DNA of 64,000 bases from Alphaproteobacteria bacterium (GTDB lineage: Bacteria > Pseudomonadota > Alphaproteobacteria > Micavibrionales > Micavibrionaceae). Positions within the stretch are counted from its first letter, which is position 1. Every line of letters starts with the position of its first letter. Of this stretch, positions 7,342 through 16,025 are shown one piece after another. The stretch is taken from positions 1-64,000 of the forward strand of contig JAJFGV010000105.1 of the NCBI GenBank assembly GCA_021775965.1, read 5' to 3'. The translations under genes and the position numbers were made by a program. A model generated the notes under the pieces. That model was not told where the DNA came from and ran no database searches. It saw nothing but the letters and a program-made list of their open reading frames with translations.

Positions 7342-7776
7342 ATGTCTAATCCCCTACGATATTTCATCATCACAGCCCTGCTGATCGGCGGGCTGGCCTA
7401 TTACAACGGCGATCTTGACCAGATCAACACCCCTGCTATATCTTCGGACCCCACCATCTCCCCCCAGCGGCGCATCCATATTTTGCACGGTGATAAAACC
7501 GGCGGCGGACATAAATTCGGCGCCGGCAAGCCCTGCAAAAGCGAATTCCCGCAAGACTGGGACGAGAATGAAATCTTAGAAACCGTCACCATGATCGCCG
7601 CCAATGACAACGCCGACTGGCGACAGGAAGACAACGGCTATCATGTCACTGAGCAAACCGAAAATAATGTGAAAGTGCGTGTGGTTCTCGGACCAAACAA
7701 ACAGCGCGTCATCACCGCCTACCCAACCAATGTCCCGCGCAACCCCTGCCCGGCTGCGAATGATAATTGGCGTTAA
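7342..7776 (+). CDS. Membrane-anchored bacterial EndoU-type nuclease
   Basis: Residues 6-21 form a single hydrophobic helix that would anchor or export the protein; the rest (about 43-136) matches the bacterial EndoU nuclease pattern. RIHILHGDKTGGGHKFG at 44-60 supplies two conserved His (46 or 49, and 57), followed by FPQDWDENEILETV and the family-typical ITAYPT at 124-129 with Tyr127. Cys64 and Cys136 could form a disulfide outside the cytoplasm. In polymorphic toxins this domain is a C-terminal RNase warhead; here it stands alone, with no delivery domain and no co-directional immunity gene. Substrate and role are unknown. Confidence 0.75.
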   Translation: MSNPLRYFIITALLIGGLAYYNGDLDQINTPAISSDPTISPQRRIHILHGDKTGGGHKFGAGKPCKSEFPQDWDENEILETVTMIAANDNADWRQEDNGYHVTEQTENNVKVRVVLGPNKQRVITAYPTNVPRNPCPAANDNWR

Positions 7777-8015
7777 ATCTGAGGTGTCTCAGGATTTTCT
7801 GCTGAGTTGTTTTCAATAGAGTGCGTAGCGCGCCACAAATATACAGTACTATTAATTGAGTGCTGTATAGTTGCAACGAAGAAAAGAGCTCCCGGTATAA
7901 AAGTAGTAAAATTAAGCTGTGGCTTGCTTGCGGCATACAACATTAACCCTGCCCCGCCTAATGTTGCCACTAGCGAAAACGCTGTTCTAAGTTTCAATTT
8001 TTGCATTTCTTCCAT
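7773..8015 (-). CDS. Small two-helix membrane protein of unknown function
   Basis: An 80-residue protein with two hydrophobic segments (about residues 12-30 and 38-52) and a polar C-terminal tail. A GAGGTG ribosome binding site lies 6-11 nt upstream of the ATG at 8015, which supports a real gene. It is convergent with the EndoU-type gene and overlaps its stop by 4 nt. That orientation is unusual for an immunity partner, so I assign no function. Confidence 0.6.
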   Translation of the reverse strand: MEEMQKLKLRTAFSLVATLGGAGLMLYAASKPQLNFTTFIPGALFFVATIQHSINSTVYLWRATHSIENNSAENPETPQI

Positions 8016-8074
8016 ATCTACACCTCAAAAGTAACTCTATATGTGTGGTAGCAAGCCATTTAAATTATGTCAAC

Positions 8075-9091
8075 CTAAACCCCACCCGTCCACAAAACAT
8101 CCTCAATATCCTCAGCCCCACTCGCCAGCATCACCAACCGATCAACCCCCAGCGCATTCCCCCCACTCTCGGGCAAGCCATGCTCCAGCGCCGCCAGAAA
8201 ATCCTCATCCAGCGGATAACGCTCACCGTATAACTTCTCCTTCACATCCATCTCCTCGATGAACCGCGCCCGCTGCTCCGCCGCATCCGTCAGCTCACCA
8301 AACGCATTGCACAGCTCAACCCCGCAGACATACATCTCAAAGCGCTCAGCAAAACGTGCATCCTCCGGTTTGCGCCGCGACAAAGACGCCATCGACACCG
8401 GGTAATCATACAAAATACATGGCACATCCATGCCCAACTGCGGCTCGATACTCGAAGCCATCACTGCATGAAACAAATCATCCCAGGAATCGCCTTCGGC
8501 CACACGAATGCCCTTCTCTTTAACCGCCGCTGCAAAACCTTCCGTGTCCTCCAGATGCGCCGCCAGATCAATCCCGGCAAACCGCTCAAACGCCTCAGCC
8601 ACACTTATCCGCAGCCAATCCCCAAACGGATCACAGGTTTTTCCACCGAAACGATAAACCTCAATCCCCAGCGTTTCCGCCACGAACCGCAATAAACCCA
8701 CACAATCATCCATCATGTCACGATATCCCGCCTCGGCCCGGTACCATTCCAGCAACGTGAATTCGGGGCTGTGGAGCTTTGAGCCCTCGCCATTCCTGAA
8801 CACATGCGCCATCTGGTAAATCTTCGGGCACCCCGCCACCATCAGCTTCTTCATCGCGAATTCAGGACTGGTATGCAGATACATATCCCGCTCATGTTTG
8901 AGGTCCGTACCCAGAACTTCGGTCTTAAAGCCATGAATATGCGTGTCCATCACCGGTGTGACCTGTAAGATCGGCGTTTCGACCTCCCAGAAATCCTTTT
9001 CGTCGAAAAACGCGCGAATAGCCTTAATCACCCGCATCCTGATCTCCAGATGCGGCCTTTTGGCCTCAAAATTCTTCGGTTGCCACCACAT
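8075..9091 (-). CDS. epmA: EF-P lysine ligase homologue (EpmA/PoxA/GenX family)
   Basis: A stand-alone class II aminoacyl-tRNA-synthetase-like catalytic domain related to lysyl-tRNA synthetase without its tRNA-binding domain. In characterised members it attaches (beta-)lysine to a lysine of elongation factor P. The 338-residue length is near the usual 325. Motif 2 is seen as FRNGEGSKLHSPEFTLLEW and motif 3 as GNALGVDRLVML near the C-terminus. A lysine 2,3-aminomutase family gene at 24438, the usual partner, is also in the window; efp is not. The start codon has no Shine-Dalgarno sequence and lies 3 nt from a 67-bp inverted-repeat element that forms its leader. Confidence 0.9.
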   Translation of the reverse strand: MWWQPKNFEAKRPHLEIRMRVIKAIRAFFDEKDFWEVETPILQVTPVMDTHIHGFKTEVLGTDLKHERDMYLHTSPEFAMKKLMVAGCPKIYQMAHVFRNGEGSKLHSPEFTLLEWYRAEAGYRDMMDDCVGLLRFVAETLGIEVYRFGGKTCDPFGDWLRISVAEAFERFAGIDLAAHLEDTEGFAAAVKEKGIRVAEGDSWDDLFHAVMASSIEPQLGMDVPCILYDYPVSMASLSRRKPEDARFAERFEMYVCGVELCNAFGELTDAAEQRARFIEEMDVKEKLYGERYPLDEDFLAALEHGLPESGGNALGVDRLVMLASGAEDIEDVLWTGGV

Positions 9092-9094
9092 AAA

Positions 9095-9161
9095 AGTTAA
9101 TAGTTATGAGTTAATAGGAACAAGACTGTTTCTTTTAACTATTAACTTCTAACTTGTAACT
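9095..9161. repeat. Miniature copy of the 30-bp inverted-repeat element
   Basis: Two 30-bp arms (9095-9124 and 9132-9161) flank only 7 bp. The right arm, reverse-complemented, differs at about 3 of 30 positions and the left arm at about 4 of 30 from the arms of the larger element at 12420-12780. It looks like an internally deleted, MITE-like derivative. It sits 3 nt upstream of the epmA start codon. Confidence 0.8.
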
Positions 9162-9228
9162 AACAAAATGCTTGCAAATATGAGGGTTTCCAGCTAAATA
9201 ACCCCCTCAATCAAGAGGAGTTTAGACG

Positions 9229-9528
9229 ATGAAGGCCGAAACACACCCCGAATACCATGAAATTACCGTCGTGATGACGGATGGTACGGAATACAAAACC
9301 CGCAGCACCTTTGGCAAAGAAGGCGAAGTGCTCAAGCTTGACGTCGATCCTCTCAACCACCCGGCATGGCAGGGCGGCACCGGTAAAGTGATTGAAAAAG
9401 GCCAGCTCGACAAGTTCGAAGGCAAATACGGTTCATTCCTGACTGGCGCAGCCGGCGGCGACGACAAGAAAGCGGCTCCGAAAGAGGAAGAAGCCAAAGA
9501 AGCGCCTGTTGAAGACTCTAAAGAATAA
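9229..9528 (+). CDS. rpmE: 50S ribosomal protein L31
   Basis: A large-subunit ribosomal protein. [27 protein letters not shown] is the alphaproteobacterial L31 opening (HPxYHEI...V.MTDG...TRST), and HPAWQGG is also conserved. The CxxC zinc ligands of zinc-type L31 are absent, so it is the zinc-independent form. The core ends near residue 75; a tail of about 25 residues rich in Lys, Glu and Ala follows. A strong AGAGGAG ribosome binding site supports the ATG. Confidence 0.93.
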   Translation: MKAETHPEYHEITVVMTDGTEYKTRSTFGKEGEVLKLDVDPLNHPAWQGGTGKVIEKGQLDKFEGKYGSFLTGAAGGDDKKAAPKEEEAKEAPVEDSKE

Positions 9529-9530
9529 TA

Positions 9531-9559
9531 TTGACATAAATATGGAAACCCTGTACTGT
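9531..9559 (+). promoter_or_regulatory. Putative sigma-70 promoter
   Basis: TTGACA (9531-9536), a 17-nt spacer and TACTGT (9554-9559) lie between rpmE and the small gene at 9586, which has its own AACAGGGAGC ribosome binding site. Confidence 0.55.
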
Positions 9560-9585
9560 CTTACGAAATAACAGGGAGCAAAATA

Positions 9586-9777
9586 ATGAGAGAACCATCT
9601 GTAGAACCCACCCTAGCAGAACGCATTGAGCGTTCCGGAATAGCTCCATGGCTTGCAAAAGCCTTTGTTGTTGCTGCGCCTCTAGTTTTGTCCGGGCTGT
9701 TTTTAGACCACACAGCAAAGAATATGCCCGCTACAGTTGAAGAAGAACAACCTGACCCTACTTCCTCAATAAGCTAG
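9586..9777 (+). CDS. Small single-pass membrane protein, unknown
   Basis: A 63-residue protein with one hydrophobic segment (about residues 21-42) and an acidic, Pro/Thr-rich tail. I recognise no family. It has a good promoter candidate at 9531-9559 and a GGGAG ribosome binding site, which makes it likely to be expressed despite its size. It is convergent with valS. Confidence 0.55.
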   Translation: MREPSVEPTLAERIERSGIAPWLAKAFVVAAPLVLSGLFLDHTAKNMPATVEEEQPDPTSSIS

Positions 9778-9787
9778 ATAACAGTAA

Positions 9788-12415
9788 CTAAGCCGCTTCC
9801 AACTGCTTCAAAGCCTGAGACAGCTTACCGATCGTCTTCTCCGCCTCATCCTTACGCTTATTCTGCTCTTCAATAATTTCCTCGGGCGCATTGCTAATAA
9901 ATTGTTCATTACCAAGCTTTTGCTCTATCTTCTTAATGTCATCTGCGAGCTTATCAATCGCCGCACTCAGCCGCGCCCGCTCCTTATCCAGATCAATAAT
10001 ATCGGCAATCGGCATAATCAGCATGGTTTGATCAACCAGCGTCTGGATCGACCCTTTCGGCACATCCCCCTCCAGCATCTCGATGCTCTCGAGCCGCGCC
10101 ATTTGCCTGATAATCGCATCATAGGCCTTCAGCCCTTCCTGCGTATGATCACAAGCATCCTTGACCAGCAATTTGATCTTCGCCGCCGCCGGCACATTCA
10201 TATCGGCGCGCACGGAACGGATTTCCGAGATAAACCGGATCAGCCATTCTATTTTGACCGTCGCATCCGCGTGTTGTAACTCCGGCCCATAGTCCGGCCA
10301 GCTAGAAACAATCAGCTTCGCATTCTTTGGCTTGGCCGCCAGCTCTTCAGTGATAAACGGCATGAACGGATTGAGCAGGATAAATATCTGCTCCAGCATC
10401 CATCCGGTCGTCGCCCGCGTTTCATCCGCCAGCGCGTCCTTACCCCCCAGAACCGGCTTGGAAAACTCGAGATACCAGTCACAAAACGTCCCCCAGACAA
10501 ACTGATAAATCACCGCCGCCGCTTCGTTAAATTTATAACTACCAAGCGCCTCTTCCAACGCGACATTGGCATCACGCAAGCTGGAAATAATCCATTTGTT
10601 CAGCGTGTCCTCAACGGCCCCTGGATCAAAACCATCGACCACTTTGCATTCATTCATTTCGCAATACCGCGCCGCATTCCATAGCTTGGTGGCAAAATTA
10701 CGATAGCCTTTCAGGCGATCCTCGGACAGCTTAATATCCCGCCCCTGCGCCGCCATAGCCGTCAATGTAAACCGCAGCGCATCGGCGCCGTACTGGTCAA
10801 TCAATTCCAGCGGGTCCATGACATTGCCCTTGGATTTGGACATTTTCTGACCCGAAGAATCCCGCACCAGCGCGTGGATATAAACATCTTTAAACGGCGC
10901 CTCACCCATAAAGTGAATACCCATCATCATCATGCGGGAAACCCAAAAGGTAATAATATCAAATCCGGTAACCAGAACATCGCCAGGGTAATAACGCTCT
11001 ACTTCCGGTACATCCTCCGGCCAACCCAAAGTCGAAAACGGCCACAACGCCGAAGAAAACCACGTATCCAAAACATCTTCATCACGCGTCAACTTTACAC
11101 CCGCGCCCGCCTCGGCTTGCGCCTCTTCTTCACTTTCGGCGACATAGACATTCTTCTCCTCGTCATACCAAACCGGTATCTGATGCCCCCACCAAAGTTG
11201 GCGGCTGATGCACCATGGAAGCTGGTTTTCCAGCCAGTCAAAGTACATATTCTCATACTGCTTGGGGTGAAAGCTTGTCTTGCCACTGCGCACGGCTTCA
11301 AGCGCAGGCTTGGCCAAAGTCGGCGTATCAACATACCACTGATCGGTTAAATACGGCTCAATCACAACGCCGGAACGCTGACTGTACGGCACCGCATTTT
11401 TAATCGTTTCGACCTCTGCCAGCAAATCCATATCTTCCAGCTCGGCCAGAACTTTCTTACGCGCCTCTTCCCGCGTCAGCCCCTGATATTCTTTCGGCGC
11501 ATTTTCATTGATCTTCGCCTGCGTATCAAAAATATTTATCATCGGCAGATCGTTGCGCTTGCCAACCTCAAAGTCATTAAAGTCATGCGCCGGAGTAATC
11601 TTCACCGCGCCGCTGCCCTGCTCCGGGTCGGCGTGTTCATCGGCTACAATTGAAATCATACGGTCCGCAATCGGCAACGCCACAGACTTGCCGATCATAT
11701 GCTTATAACGCTCATCATCCGGATGCACAGCCACGGCCGTATCGCCCAACATCGTTTCAGGCCGCGTGGTCGCCACGGTAATAAACTCCGCCGTTTCCCC
11801 CTCAACCGGATAACGGATATGCCACATCTTGTTTTTTTGCTCTTTTTGCTCAACCTCCAGATCCGACACTGCCGTTTGCAGCTTCGGGTCCCAGTTCACC
11901 AGCCGCTTGTCACGATAGATCAATCCCTCTTTGTGCAGCTGGACAAAAACTTTTATAACAGCCTTGGACAGACCTTCATCCATTGTGAAACGCTCGCGCT
12001 CCCAATCCGGCGTGGTGCCCAGACGGCGCAACTGCTCGACAATTGTGCCGCCGGATTCTTCCTTCCATTCCCAGACCCGCTTAACGAAATCCTTGCGTCC
12101 CATCTCACGCCGCGATTTGCCTTCTTCACCCAGCGCCCGCTCCACCACCATCTGCGTCGCGATCCCGGCATGATCCGTCCCCGGCTGCCACAACGCATCG
12201 CGTCCCTTCATCCGGTGATAACGGGTCAAAATATCCTGCAATGTATGATTAAGTGCGTGGCCAATATGAAGCGAGCCCGTCACATTCGGCGGCGGCATCA
12301 TAATCGTGAAAGGCTGTTTATCGGACGCAGGATCGCAGGCAAAAGCCCCCGAGCTTTCCCAGTCCTTGTAATGCTTTTCCTCTATCTTTTTCGGGTCGAA
12401 AGTTTTATCGAGCAT
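9788..12415 (-). CDS. valS: Valyl-tRNA synthetase
   Basis: A class I synthetase that charges tRNA-Val. The 875-residue length is normal. HIGH is at residues 50-53 ([15 protein letters not shown]), the editing-domain stretch is around 215-290 ([24 protein letters not shown]), KMSKS is at 524-528, and the family-typical C-terminal coiled-coil arm is present ([16 protein letters not shown] onward). It is the last gene of the alphaproteobacterial pcm-tolC-popZ-valS series, but its immediate upstream region has been replaced by the inverted-repeat element at 12420-12780. The start codon lies 4 nt from the repeat arm and has no Shine-Dalgarno sequence. Confidence 0.97.
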   Translation of the reverse strand: MLDKTFDPKKIEEKHYKDWESSGAFACDPASDKQPFTIMMPPPNVTGSLHIGHALNHTLQDILTRYHRMKGRDALWQPGTDHAGIATQMVVERALGEEGKSRREMGRKDFVKRVWEWKEESGGTIVEQLRRLGTTPDWERERFTMDEGLSKAVIKVFVQLHKEGLIYRDKRLVNWDPKLQTAVSDLEVEQKEQKNKMWHIRYPVEGETAEFITVATTRPETMLGDTAVAVHPDDERYKHMIGKSVALPIADRMISIVADEHADPEQGSGAVKITPAHDFNDFEVGKRNDLPMINIFDTQAKINENAPKEYQGLTREEARKKVLAELEDMDLLAEVETIKNAVPYSQRSGVVIEPYLTDQWYVDTPTLAKPALEAVRSGKTSFHPKQYENMYFDWLENQLPWCISRQLWWGHQIPVWYDEEKNVYVAESEEEAQAEAGAGVKLTRDEDVLDTWFSSALWPFSTLGWPEDVPEVERYYPGDVLVTGFDIITFWVSRMMMMGIHFMGEAPFKDVYIHALVRDSSGQKMSKSKGNVMDPLELIDQYGADALRFTLTAMAAQGRDIKLSEDRLKGYRNFATKLWNAARYCEMNECKVVDGFDPGAVEDTLNKWIISSLRDANVALEEALGSYKFNEAAAVIYQFVWGTFCDWYLEFSKPVLGGKDALADETRATTGWMLEQIFILLNPFMPFITEELAAKPKNAKLIVSSWPDYGPELQHADATVKIEWLIRFISEIRSVRADMNVPAAAKIKLLVKDACDHTQEGLKAYDAIIRQMARLESIEMLEGDVPKGSIQTLVDQTMLIMPIADIIDLDKERARLSAAIDKLADDIKKIEQKLGNEQFISNAPEEIIEEQNKRKDEAEKTIGKLSQALKQLEAA

Positions 12416-12419
12416 TTTT

Positions 12420-12780
12420 AGTTAATAGTTAGGAGTTAATAGTTAGAAGAGGCTGAACTAATTTTTCAGCGACTTCATCAGACCACGGAGCATTTTGACT
12501 ATTTCCAGATAATTGTCATCATATTTTTTTGATTCAGAAAAACTCTGCAGCAGACTTGGCGCTCTTCGCCTGCCCCTCAACAATGTTGGCACAAATGCTT
12601 TTTGAAGATCTTCTTAGCTGTGACGTTAAAGAATACTGTTCTTCTTTAGGAAAATTCTTTGAAACTTTATGTATTTCTAGGGCAAGCGTATAAGACTTTT
12701 GATAAACATCAAGATCTTCATAGCTTTTCCACCCCATAAGATAAAATCATCTTCTAACTATTAACTTCTAACTATTAACT
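12420..12780. mobile_element. Terminal-inverted-repeat element with S23-family pseudogene
   Basis: 30-bp arms at 12420-12449 and 12751-12780 are inverted copies with a single mismatch; each is built from AGTTAATAGTTAG-type units. They enclose about 300 bp that hold a decayed four-helix-bundle (S23/IVP) gene. No clear target-site duplication is visible. One end overlaps the TAA stop of popZ and the other stops 4 nt before the valS start codon. The 9095-9161 repeat has the same arms without cargo. Mobility is inferred from the arms and the second copy; there is no transposase. Confidence 0.7.
12458..12737 (-). pseudogene. Decayed four-helix-bundle protein (S23/IVP family)
   Basis: The intact N-terminal frame (MGWKSYEDLDVYQKSYTLAL, then FPKEEQYSLTSQLRRSSKS, then ICANIVEGQ) is the signature of the S23 four-helix-bundle proteins first known from 23S rRNA intervening sequences. 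The frame stops after 67 residues at AAEFF; the family is usually about 115-125 long. Directly downstream in another frame, SESKKYDDNYLEIVKMLRGL followed by MKSLKN and a TAG at 12458-12460 matches the expected C-terminal helix. Roughly 25-30 middle residues are missing and the frame is shifted, so this is a deletion pseudogene. It lies inside the inverted-repeat element. Confidence 0.8.
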
Positions 12781-13325
12781 TAATCGTCCAGCGCCTGATC
12801 GGAAATCTTCTCAAGCTCTTTCTGTAGAAGGCGCTCAACCATCGGCGGCAGGTGCTTATCGACCCAGTCACGGACCAACGGTCGTACTAGCTCACGCACA
12901 ATCTGTTCAACAGTCACGCCGCCGCCTTCAACGGCGGTCTTGGAAGCCAGCTCGGTAAACGCCTCAAGCGCCGCATTCTCGGCATTATCAGTCAAAATAG
13001 AATCAACCTCAGCCTCCGGCTCTTTCATATCCACGATAACCTCTTCTTCAGGCTCTGGTTCCGGCTCGGGTGGTGGTGGTTCAGGCTCCGGCTCTGGTGG
13101 TGGCTCCGGTTCTGGCTCCGGCGCAGCCGCAACGGGCTCTGGTTCCGGATCGGCCTTTTCCGTCAATTCAATCGCATCATCCGCAGGCGCGGAGACAGGC
13201 TCTGCCGCTGCTTCTTCAGCAGGGGCATCCGTAGCCTCTTCGTCGTCATCGGAAATAATCTGTCTTATCGACGACAGAATTTCCTCAATCGACGGCTCCT
13301 CTTCACTTTCGCTACCTTCGGCCAT
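12780..13325 (-). CDS. popZ: Polar organizing protein PopZ (DUF2497)
   Basis: PopZ forms a matrix at the cell pole that anchors the centromere-ParB complex and recruits cell-cycle proteins in alphaproteobacteria. The 181-residue protein has the three expected parts: an N-terminal helix (PSIEEILSSIRQIISDDDEE), a long Pro/Glu-rich spacer (about residues 70-105, PEPEPEP-type) and a C-terminal helical assembly domain (VRELVRPLVRDWVDKHLPPM, VERLLQKELEKIS). It lies between tolC and valS as in related genomes. Its TAA stop overlaps the arm of the inverted-repeat element. Confidence 0.9.
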   Translation of the reverse strand: MAEGSESEEEPSIEEILSSIRQIISDDDEEATDAPAEEAAAEPVSAPADDAIELTEKADPEPEPVAAAPEPEPEPPPEPEPEPPPPEPEPEPEEEVIVDMKEPEAEVDSILTDNAENAALEAFTELASKTAVEGGGVTVEQIVRELVRPLVRDWVDKHLPPMVERLLQKELEKISDQALDD

Positions 13326-13409
13326 TTACGAAAAATATTCCTTTAGAATCGCAATCAAAGTGATAACTGAATCAGTTTCTTATATTGAACCACCCTTGTC
13401 AAAGAGGGA

Positions 13410-15143
13410 TTAGTCCGCAGACCCCACCCTATCCACACCCATATCAAAGATTCTTCGCGTAACATCCTCCAGATTTCCATCATACCCGATGGCATCACCG
13501 GGAAAACCAAGTCTTTCCGGCGTTAACTGGCCCAAAGTCGCCGCCAGAGAAAAACTGGCAACAATTTCATTTCTTCTGGCATTAACCAGCGCCGCCTGCG
13601 CATCGAGGAACTCCTGATTGGCATCCAATGCATCCAAGATGGTGCGCTGCCCGACCTCGGTTTCCGCCTCAACCCCTTCCTGTGCGATTCCTGACGCTTC
13701 CGCCTGGGCTGTACGCGAACGAATTTCGGCCTGCGCCGCTTGCAAGCTTTCCCAGTCGCTAATCGCCTGTTGGCGTGCCTGACGCCGTGTCTCAAGAATC
13801 TGAATATAACGCTGATTGGCGGTTTGCTTGGCCTGACGGACGCGTGAACGCACCGACCCCGCCTGATACAGCGGAATAGACGCCGACACCCCCACCGAAC
13901 GCGTTGTCTGTTCATCAATAAGACCCGGAGACGGGTCATAGCTCCGGTTCCACTGGCCAAATAATCCGACCGTCGGCAGCAATTCCCCGAACACATCCTC
14001 AACATCTTCTTCCGATGCCCTGTGTGCATACATCGCCGCCATCACCTGTGGGTTTGTTTGCTCGGCCAGCGCCGCGGCTTCATCCAGCGTTTCCGGTATC
14101 TCCAGCATCACCGAAGGCTCCTCGAGTTTTCCGGATGGCATACCAGTCACCTGCTCAAACACCGCCTGCGACCGGCGCAGATTTCCGCGCTCGGTAATCG
14201 CATCGGCATCGGCGCGCGCCAGCCGCGCTTTGGCCTGCGACACATCGGTACGCGTCAACTCACCAACCTCGAAACGATCCTGCGTTGCTTCAAGCTGCCG
14301 CGCAATAACCTCGCGGTTGTTCCAGCTCAGATCAAACAGAGCCTGATCGCGCACCACATCCATATAGGCCGTCGCCGTCGCCCGTAAAATATTCTGCTCT
14401 ACACCACTGAGCGATGCCGCTTGCGCTGCGATTGTATGCCGCGCCGCCGCCATTTCTGAAACCGTGCGGCCACCGCGAAACAACGGCTGATCCAGTGACA
14501 ACCCGACATCCTTGGAAGTCGACCCGTCACCGCCGCCAAAATTACTACCTTCAACATCGGTATTCGTAACGCTGGCATCGGCACTCACGGTCGGTTTCCA
14601 GCCGGACATGGCTTGCGGTAACAATTCATGCGTGGCTTTTAATTCCTGCCGCGCCGCCAACAAAGTCGGATTGCTTAAGTAAGCCTGGCGCAACACAGTC
14701 CCAAGACCCAGTGATTGCTCGGGAGACTCTTCAGGTTTTATTTCCACCATCACCTCTGATGGTTCTGGCACGACATCAGGAACCAAAACGTCTTCCCCTG
14801 ACCCTTGCTCCATTTGCGGCGGCGCCTGTGTTTCCACCTGTGTTGCTGTTATCCCTCTTGGATTGGGATGAATAATAATTTGCTTTTGTTCTTCCTCTAC
14901 GACCTCTTCTTTCACTTCCGGCACCACAGTAATTTCTTCTTCTGTTTTTATTTCTTCCTGAACCTCTTCGTCATCCCGGCTTCCCTGATCCAACATAACC
15001 TCTTGCCCAAACTGCGACTCTTCTTCGAATAACGGCTTCTCGGAAAATGACTCCAGCGCCCATCCTGACAACGGCAAACCAAGCACAAGCAAAACGCTCG
15101 TCAGAATCGTAATTATCCGCTGTTCAAACAAACGCGTTTTCAT
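13410..15143 (-). CDS. tolC: TolC-family outer membrane efflux/secretion channel
   Basis: An outer-membrane exit duct for type I secretion and efflux pumps. The signal peptide covers about residues 1-29 (ending SGWA). The TolC core (about 155-570) shows two repeated coiled-coil/barrel halves, including QPLFRGGRTVSEMAAARHTI and the equivalent ASIPLYQAGSVRSRVRQAKQ. Total length is 577, longer than the usual 430-480, because about 110 residues rich in Glu, Val and Pro are inserted between the signal peptide and the first helix. That acidic region is unusual and probably periplasmic. It lies between pcm and popZ. Confidence 0.92.
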   Translation of the reverse strand: MKTRLFEQRIITILTSVLLVLGLPLSGWALESFSEKPLFEEESQFGQEVMLDQGSRDDEEVQEEIKTEEEITVVPEVKEEVVEEEQKQIIIHPNPRGITATQVETQAPPQMEQGSGEDVLVPDVVPEPSEVMVEIKPEESPEQSLGLGTVLRQAYLSNPTLLAARQELKATHELLPQAMSGWKPTVSADASVTNTDVEGSNFGGGDGSTSKDVGLSLDQPLFRGGRTVSEMAAARHTIAAQAASLSGVEQNILRATATAYMDVVRDQALFDLSWNNREVIARQLEATQDRFEVGELTRTDVSQAKARLARADADAITERGNLRRSQAVFEQVTGMPSGKLEEPSVMLEIPETLDEAAALAEQTNPQVMAAMYAHRASEEDVEDVFGELLPTVGLFGQWNRSYDPSPGLIDEQTTRSVGVSASIPLYQAGSVRSRVRQAKQTANQRYIQILETRRQARQQAISDWESLQAAQAEIRSRTAQAEASGIAQEGVEAETEVGQRTILDALDANQEFLDAQAALVNARRNEIVASFSLAATLGQLTPERLGFPGDAIGYDGNLEDVTRRIFDMGVDRVGSAD

Positions 15144-15182
15144 CTCAGGTCCGTGATTTTTTCTTAGGAATTAAACGTGGGG

Positions 15183-15845
15183 TTAAAACGTAAAAGTGGG
15201 GTTGGGCGCAAAGCCCGGCAGGTAAGGAGAGCCTGCACTGAACAGATTATACGACGAAAACTGCCCATCGCCAAGGCTTTGGACCAGTGTTACCTGCCCC
15301 ACCCCTTCTCCCGGCTTTCTGACGATTGTGATCAAACGCCCGCCAGCCGCCAGTTGCCCGGCAATATCCGCAGGGATTTCGCTCACCGCGCCATTCATGA
15401 AAATAAGGTCAAACGGCGCATGTTCCGGGCTGCCTTTGGTCAAATTGCCCTTAAATGACACCACATTGCACACCGACAGCTCCTCCCAGAGCTTCGCCGC
15501 AATATTCAGATATTTCTGGCTTTCCTCCACCGCCACCACCGTTGTGGCCATTGGCGAGAGGATCGCGGACGAATAGCCCGTACCACCGCCGATATCAAGC
15601 ACAACATCAGAAGGTTTCGGCTCCACCGCCTGCACCATCTTGGCGTGAACAGCGGGCTCCAGCAGGAAACGCCCCTCACCCAGCGGCAAATCCTCATCTG
15701 TATAAGCCACGTTTTGCAGGGCTTTGGGCACAAACAACTCACGCGGCACGCTCTGGAAAGCCTCCAGCACATCTTCAGATACCACACCCGAGGTGTGGAT
15801 CTGGCCATCGACCATATTCGTACGCGCTTGTGAGAAATCAAACAT
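15183..15845 (-). CDS. pcm: Protein-L-isoaspartate O-methyltransferase family protein
   Basis: A SAM-dependent methyltransferase of the Pcm family, which repairs isoaspartyl residues in aged proteins. The 220-residue length matches. The SAM-binding motif I reads VVLDIGGGTGYSSAIL, and the N-terminal RTNMVDGQIHTSGV...VPRELFVP pattern matches the alphaproteobacterial branch normally found upstream of tolC. It is the first gene of the minus-strand pcm-tolC-popZ-valS series, with 39 nt to tolC. Whether this branch has true isoaspartate activity is not established by the sequence. Confidence 0.85.
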   Translation of the reverse strand: MFDFSQARTNMVDGQIHTSGVVSEDVLEAFQSVPRELFVPKALQNVAYTDEDLPLGEGRFLLEPAVHAKMVQAVEPKPSDVVLDIGGGTGYSSAILSPMATTVVAVEESQKYLNIAAKLWEELSVCNVVSFKGNLTKGSPEHAPFDLIFMNGAVSEIPADIAGQLAAGGRLITIVRKPGEGVGQVTLVQSLGDGQFSSYNLFSAGSPYLPGFAPNPTFTF

Positions 15846-15961
15846 AAGAAAAGCCCCGCTTTCGAGCGTTACAGACCCACCAAACTACCGAAATTTCAAT
15901 GATTTGGCTAGATAATTCTAGCTTTGCATACAATACCCAAATGGCAGCAACAGAGAAAGTG

Positions 15962-15991
15962 TTGACATAATTCAAAAGGCTGTGCTATATT
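15962..15991 (+). promoter_or_regulatory. Putative sigma-70 promoter of the MOSC gene
   Basis: TTGACA (15962-15967), an 18-nt spacer and TATATT (15986-15991). The MOSC ATG at 16026 follows a TTTGAGGAGC ribosome binding site. Confidence 0.65.
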
Positions 15992-16025
15992 TAAGTCACT
16001 TTTAAAAAGCTTTGAGGAGCTTCAA

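Noticed and set aside
7773-8015. Immunity protein for the EndoU nuclease
   Set aside because: The gene is on the opposite strand and convergent, and encodes a two-helix membrane protein; toxin-immunity pairs are normally co-directional.
12940-13413. Plus-strand ORF rich in Ser and Gly opposite popZ
   Set aside because: It is the complement of the Pro/Glu codons of PopZ; its low-complexity composition is a shadow effect and no ribosome binding site precedes it.
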